DNA of 64,000 nt from Acidovorax sp. FJL06 (GTDB lineage Bacteria > Pseudomonadota > Gammaproteobacteria > Burkholderiales > Burkholderiaceae_C). Both the position numbers and the translations under genes were made by a program. This document shows, one piece after another, positions 56,665 through 64,000 of the stretch. Below the pieces are notes generated by a model. It had not been told where the DNA came from, did not search any database, and saw only the letters and a list, made by a program, of their open reading frames with translations. Positions within the stretch are counted from its first letter, which is position 1. Every line of letters starts with the position of its first letter. Location: positions 85,590-149,589 of the forward strand of contig NZ_QAJR01000011.1 in NCBI RefSeq assembly GCF_003852545.1, in the 5' to 3' direction.

Positions 56665-56919
56665 GTGAGCAATAAAGGCCAGCTTTTGCAAGATCCCTTC
56701 CTCAACGCCCTGCGTCGGGAGCATGTGCCAGTCTCCATTTACTTGGTAAACGGTATCAAGCTGCAGGGGCAGATCGAATCGTTTGACCAGTACGTGGTCT
56801 TGCTGCGCAACACAGTGACCCAGATGGTCTACAAACATGCGATCTCGACCATTGTCCCGGGTCGCGCGGTTAATTTCTCTACAGCAGATACCCCTGATGC
56901 CGACAGCAGCAACCCTTGA
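56665..56919 (+). CDS. hfq: RNA chaperone Hfq
   Basis: An 84-residue Sm-like RNA chaperone that helps small RNAs pair with mRNAs. It starts [20 protein letters not shown] and has the Sm motifs [20 protein letters not shown] and [20 protein letters not shown]. The start codon is GTG 56665 with CGGAGAA upstream. The hfq-hflX-hflK-hflC order is conserved in proteobacteria. Confidence 0.97.
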   Translation: MSNKGQLLQDPFLNALRREHVPVSIYLVNGIKLQGQIESFDQYVVLLRNTVTQMVYKHAISTIVPGRAVNFSTADTPDADSSNP

Positions 56920-56982
56920 TTGGTTGCCGTTTGCTCGCCGGTTTTCGTTTTTGAGTCAGGTGGTAGAAAAGGGCGGCCCGCT

Positions 56983-58158
56983 TTGAGTTCGGCTACGCCC
57001 CTTCAGGCAGGCACCGCTCCGGTATTGCTGGTGGGGGTGGACTTTGGTCTGCCTCACTTCGATGCTGAACTGGAAGAACTGGGCCTGCTGGCCCAGACTG
57101 CAGGCATGCAGCCGGTGGCACGCATCACCTGCAAGCGCAAGGCGCCGGATGCGGCGCTGTTTGTCGGCAGCGGAAAGGCCGATGAAATTCGTGCCCTGGC
57201 CCAGATGCATGGCGCCGTGGAAGTGCTGTTCGACCAGTCCCTGAGCCCCGCCCAGCAACGCAACCTGGAACGCCACATCGAGCTGCCGGTCAATGACCGC
57301 ACACTGCTGATCCTGGAAATTTTTGCCCAGCGTGCGCGCAGCCATGAGGGAAAGCTGCAGGTGGAGCTTGCCAAGCTGCAGTACGTGAGCACCCGCCTAG
57401 TGCGGCGCTGGTCGCACCTGGAGCGTCAAACCGGCGGGATTGGTGCCCGGGGTGGCCCCGGCGAAAAGCAGATTGAGCTGGATCGCCGCATGATTGGCGA
57501 TGCCATCAAGCGCACGCGGGAGCGCCTGGTCAAGGTCAAGCGCCAGCGGTCCACGCAACGCAGACAGCGCGAGCGGCGGGATACCTTCAATATCTCGCTG
57601 GTCGGTTACACCAACGCGGGCAAATCCACGCTTTTCAATGCCCTGGTCAAGGCCCGCGCCTATGCGGCTGACCAGCTGTTTGCAACTCTCGACACCACGA
57701 CCCGCCAGTTGTATCTGGCCGATGCGGGGCGATCTGTCTCGTTGTCCGATACGGTGGGTTTTATCCGGGACCTCCCGCACGGCCTGGTGGATGCTTTCCA
57801 GGCCACGTTGCAAGAGGCGATTGACGCAGATCTGCTGCTGCATGTGGTGGATGCGTCCAATGCCGACTTCCCAGAGCAGATGGCGCAGGTCGAACGTGTT
57901 CTGCATGAAATCGGCGCCGCCGATATTCCACAGATCTTGGTGTTCAACAAACTGGATGCGCTCCCCCCCGAGCGGCGCCCGCCGGATTTGCAGGATGAGT
58001 ACGAGGTGGCAGGGCATCTGCTGCCCCGTCTGTTTGTGAGTGCCCGGTCGGGCGAAGGGCTCGACAACCTGCGCCAGGCGCTGTCGACCAAGGTGCTGGC
58101 CACGCAGTTGGACATGACCCCAGGTGATGCCGTTGAATTGCCGGATGCCATGCCTTGA
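56983..58158 (+). CDS. hflX: GTPase HflX
   Basis: A 391-residue ribosome-associated GTPase that splits stalled ribosomes. The N-terminal domain (VLLVGVDFGLPHFDAELEEL, LFVGSGKADEIRAL) leads to the G domain with P-loop GYTNAGKST at 208-216, DTVGFIRDLPHGLVDAFQ and NKLD. The start is uncertain: TTG 56983 begins where homology starts. An earlier TTG at 56920 directly follows the hfq stop but adds unlike sequence. No ATG serves. Confidence 0.95.
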   Translation: MSSATPLQAGTAPVLLVGVDFGLPHFDAELEELGLLAQTAGMQPVARITCKRKAPDAALFVGSGKADEIRALAQMHGAVEVLFDQSLSPAQQRNLERHIELPVNDRTLLILEIFAQRARSHEGKLQVELAKLQYVSTRLVRRWSHLERQTGGIGARGGPGEKQIELDRRMIGDAIKRTRERLVKVKRQRSTQRRQRERRDTFNISLVGYTNAGKSTLFNALVKARAYAADQLFATLDTTTRQLYLADAGRSVSLSDTVGFIRDLPHGLVDAFQATLQEAIDADLLLHVVDASNADFPEQMAQVERVLHEIGAADIPQILVFNKLDALPPERRPPDLQDEYEVAGHLLPRLFVSARSGEGLDNLRQALSTKVLATQLDMTPGDAVELPDAMP

Positions 58159-58211
58159 TTGGGCACAATGACGGACTGATTGACCCCATCCGAGAACCAG
58201 AGACTTTGCGC

Positions 58212-59582
58212 ATGAATTTCCAAAACCGCACCCTACGCTGGGCTTTGCTGCCAGAACGTATTCGGGGCATGTTCAATCTGAATGACCCCCGCTGGGGACG
58301 TGGTGAGGACAAATCGGAAGAGGGGGGACGGCCTGATGATCGACCGGGCTCACCTCAGAACGGCCCCCGGGGGGGCGACCAGCGCCCTGGCAGCGGCCAG
58401 CAGCCGCCGGATCTCGATGAACTCTGGCGAGACCTGAATCGCAAGCTGGGTGGTCTGTTTGGTGGGAAGAATGGTGGATCGCGTGGGCCCGGCAATGGCG
58501 GGGGCTCGGGTGGTGGATTCCAGCCTGACATGAAGAGCGCAGGGGTGGGTGTCGGCCTGATTGCCGGCATTGTTTTTGTGATCTGGATGGGGACGGGTTT
58601 CTTCATCGTCCAGGAAGGCCAGCAGGCCGTCATTACCCAGTTTGGCAAGTACAAGAGCACCGTGGGTGCGGGTTTCAATTGGCGCCTGCCGTATCCCATC
58701 GAACGCCATGAGCTGGTTTTTGTGACCCAGATCCGCTCCGCAGACGTGGGCCGCGACACCGTCATCAAAAGCACGGGCCTGCGGGAGTCCGCCATGCTCA
58801 CCGAAGACGAAAACATCGTCGAAATCAAGTTCGCCGTGCAATACCGCCTGAGTGATGCGCGGGCGTGGCTGTTTGAGAGCAAGAATCCGTCGGACGCGGT
58901 GGTCCAGGCCGCCGAGACGGCCGTGCGGGAGGTGGTGGGCAAGATGCGCATGGACACGGCCTTGGCTGAAGAGCGCGACCAGATCGCCCCTCGGGTTCGT
59001 GCGCTGATGCAGACCATCCTGGATCGCTACAAGGTGGGTGTGGAGGTGGTGGGCATCAACCTGCAGCAGGGCGGGGTTCGCCCGCCCGAGCAGGTGCAGG
59101 CATCGTTTGATGATGTCCTGAAGGCGGGCCAGGAGCGTGAACGTGCCAAGAACGAAGCGCAGGCCTACGCCAATGACGTGGTGCCGCGTGCGGTGGGGTC
59201 GGCTTCGCGCCTGAATGAAGAAGCCGCCGCTTACAAGGCGCGCATCGTGGCCCAGGCCCAGGGTGACGCGCAGCGTTTTTCTTCGGTGCTGGCCGAGTAC
59301 CAGAAGGCTCCGCAGGTCACGCGCGACCGCATGTACCTGGACACCATGCAGCAGATTTACGGCAGTGTGACCAAGGTGCTTGTGGAGTCTCGCCAAGGCT
59401 CCAACCTGCTGTATCTGCCGCTCGACAAGATCATGCAAAGCGTGGCAAGTGGCACGGGGGCTCTGGATGCTCCTGCCGCCGGTGCAGCGCCCACTGTGGT
59501 GCCTGCCGCACCTGCAGCCAATTTCTCCAATGATCCCCGGGCGCGCGACTCCAATCGCACCCGTGAACGTGAATCTCGCTAG
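58212..59582 (+). CDS. hflK: FtsH regulator, membrane protease modulator HflK
   Basis: A 456-residue SPFH-domain protein that with HflC forms a cage around FtsH. A Gly/Pro/Arg-rich N-terminal region (GGLFGGKNGGSRGPGNGGG) precedes one membrane helix (VGLIAGIVFVIWMGTGFF) and the SPFH domain (VQEGQQAVITQFGKYKSTVG). ATG 58269 (MFNLNDPRWGRGE) is a good alternative start, since many betaproteobacterial HflK proteins begin there. It ends 9 bases before hflC. Confidence 0.95.
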   Translation: MNFQNRTLRWALLPERIRGMFNLNDPRWGRGEDKSEEGGRPDDRPGSPQNGPRGGDQRPGSGQQPPDLDELWRDLNRKLGGLFGGKNGGSRGPGNGGGSGGGFQPDMKSAGVGVGLIAGIVFVIWMGTGFFIVQEGQQAVITQFGKYKSTVGAGFNWRLPYPIERHELVFVTQIRSADVGRDTVIKSTGLRESAMLTEDENIVEIKFAVQYRLSDARAWLFESKNPSDAVVQAAETAVREVVGKMRMDTALAEERDQIAPRVRALMQTILDRYKVGVEVVGINLQQGGVRPPEQVQASFDDVLKAGQERERAKNEAQAYANDVVPRAVGSASRLNEEAAAYKARIVAQAQGDAQRFSSVLAEYQKAPQVTRDRMYLDTMQQIYGSVTKVLVESRQGSNLLYLPLDKIMQSVASGTGALDAPAAGAAPTVVPAAPAANFSNDPRARDSNRTRERESR

Positions 59583-59591
59583 GAGTAGTTC

Positions 59592-60500
59592 GTGAACAGA
59601 GTCGGATTTATTGCATCCACTTTCCTGGTGGTGCTTGCTCTCATGAGCTCAATGCTTTTTGTGGTGGACCAGCGGCAGTTCGGTGTTCTCTATGCGCTGG
59701 GGCAGATCAAAGAGGTGATCACCGAGCCTGGCCTCAATTTCAAGCTGCCGCCGCCGTTCCAGAACGTGACGTACATTGACAAGCGTCTCCTGACGCTGGA
59801 CAGCACGGACACCGAGCCCATGCTGACGGCTGAAAAGCAGCGTGTGGTGATCGACTGGTACGTGCGCTGGCGCATCTCCGAGCCTACGGAGTACATCCGC
59901 AACGTGGGCCTGGATGAGAGTGCTGGTGCCATGCAGCTGAACCGGGTGGTGCGCAACGCCTTCCAGGAAGAGATCAACAAGCGCACGGTCAAGGAGCTCC
60001 TGTCCGTCAAGCGCGAGGCCCTGATGGCGGACGTGAAGCGTGAAGTGCTCGACACGGTCCGCGGTGCCAAGCCCTGGGGGGTGGATGTGGTGGACGTTCG
60101 GATCACCCGCGTGGACTATGTGGAAGCGATCACGGAATCCGTGTATCGACGCATGGAGGCTGAACGCAAGCGCGTGGCCAACGAACTGCGCTCCACTGGG
60201 GCGGCTGAGGGTGAAAAGATCCGTGCGGATGCGGATCGCCAGCGTGAGATCACGATTGCCAATGCATACCGGGACGCCCAGAAGGTAAAGGGCGAAGGCG
60301 ATGCAGAGGCTGCCCGTGTTTATGCGGACGCCTTTGGGCGTGACCCGCAGTTTGCGCAGTTTTACCGCAGCCTGGAAGCCTACAAATCCAGCTTCAGCAA
60401 GAAAAGCGATGTCATGGTGCTGGACCCGTCTTCATCCGATTTTTTCAAGGTCTTCCGTGGTGGTGCGCCTGCCGCAGCCCAGGCGGCTCCCCGCAAGTAA
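59592..60500 (+). CDS. hflC: FtsH regulator HflC
   Basis: A 302-residue SPFH protein with an N-terminal membrane helix (VGFIASTFLVVLALMSSMLF) followed by VVDQRQFGVLYALGQIKEVI. It includes WGVDVVDVRITRVDY and EAERKRVANELRSTGAAEGE. With HflK it controls the FtsH protease at the membrane. The start is GTG 59592 with AGGAG six bases before. Confidence 0.96.
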   Translation: MNRVGFIASTFLVVLALMSSMLFVVDQRQFGVLYALGQIKEVITEPGLNFKLPPPFQNVTYIDKRLLTLDSTDTEPMLTAEKQRVVIDWYVRWRISEPTEYIRNVGLDESAGAMQLNRVVRNAFQEEINKRTVKELLSVKREALMADVKREVLDTVRGAKPWGVDVVDVRITRVDYVEAITESVYRRMEAERKRVANELRSTGAAEGEKIRADADRQREITIANAYRDAQKVKGEGDAEAARVYADAFGRDPQFAQFYRSLEAYKSSFSKKSDVMVLDPSSSDFFKVFRGGAPAAAQAAPRK

Positions 60501-60525
60501 ATTGCGTGGGCGTTGAGTCGTGGGC

Positions 60526-60708
60526 ATGACCTGGGAGAGTCTCTGGACTGCGCTGGCCTTGGTCCTGCTGATTGAAGGTTTATTGCCCTTTTTCTCGCCG
60601 CAGGGCTGGAAGCGCACCGTCCAGCAGATTGCCCAGCTGCAAGATGGCCAGATACGTTTTTTTGCGTTTTTGGCCATCGTTGCAGGCCTGTTGATACTCT
60701 GGCTCTAA
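60526..60708 (+). CDS. DUF2065 small membrane protein (YjeT-like)
   Basis: A 60-residue protein with two hydrophobic helices (SLWTALALVLLIEGLLPFF and FFAFLAIVAGLLILWL) and a short loop (PQGWKRTVQQIAQLQDGQIR). This is the DUF2065 pattern found between hflC and hisZ or purA in many proteobacteria. The function is unknown. ATG 60526 is preferred over GTG 60520. Confidence 0.9.
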   Translation: MTWESLWTALALVLLIEGLLPFFSPQGWKRTVQQIAQLQDGQIRFFAFLAIVAGLLILWL

Positions 60709-60738
60709 CGGTTGTCATTAGGCGTTGCTAGAGATTCT

Positions 60739-60768
60739 TTGGGTGCTCTTGGCAGGTGCCGGTAGAAT
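60739..60768 (+). promoter_or_regulatory. Candidate hisZ promoter
   Basis: TTGGGT (60739-60744) and TAGAAT (60763-60768) are 18 bases apart, 30 bases before the hisZ start. A plausible sigma-70 promoter for hisZ-purA. Confidence 0.45.
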
Positions 60769-60797
60769 CACGGTTTTAACAGCCTCCCCTTTTCTCC

Positions 60798-61946
60798 ATG
60801 TCTGCTTGGGTCCTCCCGGATCACATTGCCGATGTCTTGCCGTCTGAAGCCCGGCACATCGAAGAATTGCGTCGCGGGCTGCTTGATACAGCCCGTTGCT
60901 ATGGCTATGAGCTGGTCATGCCGCCGCTGATGGAGCACCTTGAGTCGCTCTTGACGGGAACCGGCGAAGCGCTGGACCTCCAGACTTTCAAGCTGGTCGA
61001 TCAGCTCTCGGGTCGTTCCATGGGGCTGCGGGCGGATACCACGCCCCAGGTGGCTCGGATTGATGCCCACCTGCTCAACCGCAAAGGAGTGACACGCCTG
61101 TGTTACTGCGGGCCGGTGCTGCATACCCGCCCCGACCGCCCCCATGCCACCCGTGAGCCACTGCAGTTTGGCGCCGAGATTTATGGCCACTCTGGGGTAG
61201 AGGCCGATCTGGAGGCATTGCAGCTAGCCCGTGAATGCCTGCGCGTCGCCGAGGTCCGTGGCACCACGATTGATCTGGCCGATGTCCGCATCGTCCGCAG
61301 CCTTCTCGCCGGCGTCCATGTGGGCCCGCAGTTGCTGAGTGCGATCCACGCAGCCTTGGCTGCCAAGGACGCACAGGAGTTGAAGGCTCTGACCCTGGAG
61401 TTCCCGGCCCAGGCCCGTGAAGGCCTTCTGGCCTTGCTGCAACTCTATGGGGATTCCGCTGTTTTGGTTGAGGCCGAAAAAGCCCTCAAGCGTATTGCTG
61501 GTGTGCCAGAGGTGCTATCAAATCTGAAATGGCTTGCATCCCGCCTGGAAGGCGCGACAGTCACCTTTGATTTGGCCGATCTGCGTGGTTATGCCTATTA
61601 CAGCGGTGCCCGGTTTGCGATTTATGCCCGTGGCGCCAGCGATGCACTGGTTCGCGGGGGCCGTTACGACGAAGTGGGTGCGGTGTTTGGCCGCAACCGA
61701 CCTGCAGCGGGTTTCAGTCTGGACATCAAACAGGTGGTGGGCGTCGTGCCTCCGCGTGCATTGAAAGCCGCCATCCGGGCCCCCTGGGGTGAAGGTGCGG
61801 ATGTGAATGCCGCTATCTCTGAGCTGCGCGCTGCAGGGGAGACCGTGGTATGTGTTTTGCCGGGGCATGGGAGTGAAGTGGATGAGTTCCACTGCGACCG
61901 TGAACTGGTCCAGGTTGCGGGCCGCTGGGTCGTGCAGGCTGTTTGA
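60798..61946 (+). CDS. hisZ: ATP phosphoribosyltransferase regulatory subunit HisZ
   Basis: A 382-residue HisRS-like protein that lacks the anticodon-binding domain. With a short HisG it forms the first enzyme of histidine synthesis. It starts [20 protein letters not shown] and has [20 protein letters not shown] and [20 protein letters not shown]. The HisRS active residues are not conserved throughout. It lies just before purA. Confidence 0.95.
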   Translation: MSAWVLPDHIADVLPSEARHIEELRRGLLDTARCYGYELVMPPLMEHLESLLTGTGEALDLQTFKLVDQLSGRSMGLRADTTPQVARIDAHLLNRKGVTRLCYCGPVLHTRPDRPHATREPLQFGAEIYGHSGVEADLEALQLARECLRVAEVRGTTIDLADVRIVRSLLAGVHVGPQLLSAIHAALAAKDAQELKALTLEFPAQAREGLLALLQLYGDSAVLVEAEKALKRIAGVPEVLSNLKWLASRLEGATVTFDLADLRGYAYYSGARFAIYARGASDALVRGGRYDEVGAVFGRNRPAAGFSLDIKQVVGVVPPRALKAAIRAPWGEGADVNAAISELRAAGETVVCVLPGHGSEVDEFHCDRELVQVAGRWVVQAV

Positions 61947-61961
61947 GCAATTGTCATTTGA

Positions 61962-63350
<1,389 letters not shown>

Positions 63351-63410
63351 CCCTCGGGGTTGCCTTGTCTCTGTTGTCTTAGTAGCCACTACCTATTCAG
63401 GAGCCACTCC

Positions 63411-63935
63411 ATGTTGACCGAAGACGGAAAACACCTCTATGTCAGTTACGACGAGTACCACAGTCTCATCGAGAAGCTGGCTCTCAAGGTGCACCAGTCG
63501 GGATGGGCATTCGATACGATTCTGTGCCTTGCCCGTGGCGGTCTGCGTCCAGGGGACATCTTGAGCCGCATTTTTGATAAACCCCTGGCCATCATGTCCA
63601 CCAGCTCCTATCGGGCGGAGGCGGGCACTGTGCAGGGGCACCTCGACATTGCGCGCTTCATCACGACGCCGAAGGGTGAGATCGCCGGAAAGGTGTTGCT
63701 AGTGGATGACCTGGCCGATTCCGGGCACACGCTGCATGCGGTGATCAACATGCTCAAGACCAACTACGCGCCCATCACAGAGCTGCGCAGCGCCGTGATC
63801 TGGACCAAGGGGCTGTCAACGTTTACGCCGGACTACTCCGTGGAGTTTTTGCCAACGAACCCTTGGATCCACCAGCCGTTTGAAGGCTACGACAGCCTGG
63901 GCCCTGAAAAGCTGCTGGAGAAATGGCGGGTTTGA
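63411..63935 (+). CDS. Phosphoribosyltransferase family protein
   Basis: A 174-residue purine-type phosphoribosyltransferase. The PRPP motif is VLLVDDLADSGHTL, with LCLARGGLRPGDILSR and a C-terminal hood (NPWIHQPFEGYDSLGPEKLL). It resembles the hypoxanthine/xanthine-guanine type that stands after purA in betaproteobacteria. CAGGAG precedes the start. A salvage role with purA is a reasonable inference; the base used cannot be told. Confidence 0.9.
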   Translation: MLTEDGKHLYVSYDEYHSLIEKLALKVHQSGWAFDTILCLARGGLRPGDILSRIFDKPLAIMSTSSYRAEAGTVQGHLDIARFITTPKGEIAGKVLLVDDLADSGHTLHAVINMLKTNYAPITELRSAVIWTKGLSTFTPDYSVEFLPTNPWIHQPFEGYDSLGPEKLLEKWRV

Positions 63936-63941
63936 TGTGAA

Positions 63942-63968
63942 GGCGAGAATTTTCGGAAAATTCTCGCC
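63942..63968. terminator. Perfect 12-base hairpin after the phosphoribosyltransferase
   Basis: GGCGAGAATTTT (63942-63953) and AAAATTCTCGCC (63957-63968) form a perfect stem with a 3-base loop six bases after the stop. No T-run follows on either strand outside the stem, so it may be a weak terminator or an RNA-processing element. Confidence 0.5.
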
Positions 63969-63984
63969 GAGATGGTCTGGACCA

Positions 63985-63993
63985 TGCTATAGT
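63985..63993 (+). promoter_or_regulatory. Extended -10 box at the window end
   Basis: TGCTATAGT followed by CGAGGGC has the form of an extended -10 promoter element. The transcribed gene would lie outside the window; a tRNA or stable RNA is possible. The same CGAGGGC follows the ndk -10 at 47151. Confidence 0.4.
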
Positions 63994-64000
63994 CGAGGGC

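Overview
The window is GC-rich, densely coded DNA that looks like the chromosome of a betaproteobacterium of the Comamonadaceae, most like Acidovorax. This rests on protein family character, on the order of conserved housekeeping genes (for example hflK-hflC-DUF2065-hisZ-purA), on Bug/TctC receptors and on dispersed palindromes that I associate with this family. No rRNA, tRNA, CRISPR array, insertion sequence or prophage was seen.

Layout. 1-3149: the 3' end of ppsA, then a two-subunit sodium/solute symporter of the VC_2705 type. 3306-12258: a small unknown gene followed by a complete, tightly overlapping wspA-B-C-D-E-F-R operon in the Pseudomonas gene order. It is a surface-sensing chemosensory pathway that ends in the diguanylate cyclase WspR. 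12396-20548: FKBP isomerase, an HxlR regulator, a LysR regulator divergent from an HMG-CoA-lyase-like/CoA-transferase/Bug receptor cluster for an organic acid, then a Tat-exported TctC receptor next to a chemoreceptor. 20856-25567: rpoD and dnaG. 25627-28398: a PotD-like binding protein directly followed by a membrane diguanylate cyclase, resembling the NspS/MbaA pair of Vibrio. 28492-33645: acyl-CoA synthetase, AraC regulator, AhpD-like protein, PPOX flavoprotein and TauE/SafE exporter. 33650-35950: a lower-GC island with a stand-alone PD-(D/E)xK protein, an integron attC-like site, a UPF0158 protein and a split zinc-ribbon membrane protein. 36049-40905: cupin, Tat-exported PhoD, a third diguanylate cyclase and a quinone oxidoreductase. 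41057-63935: a long housekeeping block on the + strand (surE-pcm-nlpD-rluD, scpB-rluB, ndk-rlmN-pilW-rodZ-ispG-hisS-yfgM-bamB-der, hfq-hflX-hflK-hflC-DUF2065, hisZ-purA-phosphoribosyltransferase).

How the parts fit. Much of the accessory content is environmental signalling. There are three GGDEF proteins with intact inhibitory-site motifs, two chemoreceptors and two periplasmic binding proteins placed beside signal transducers. The most notable points are the WspF methylesterase whose receiver lacks its phospho-acceptor Asp, the binding-protein/cyclase pair, the receptor/chemoreceptor pair, the attC-like site in the AT-richer island, and a dispersed palindrome family with at least five copies, one of which lies at a promoter.
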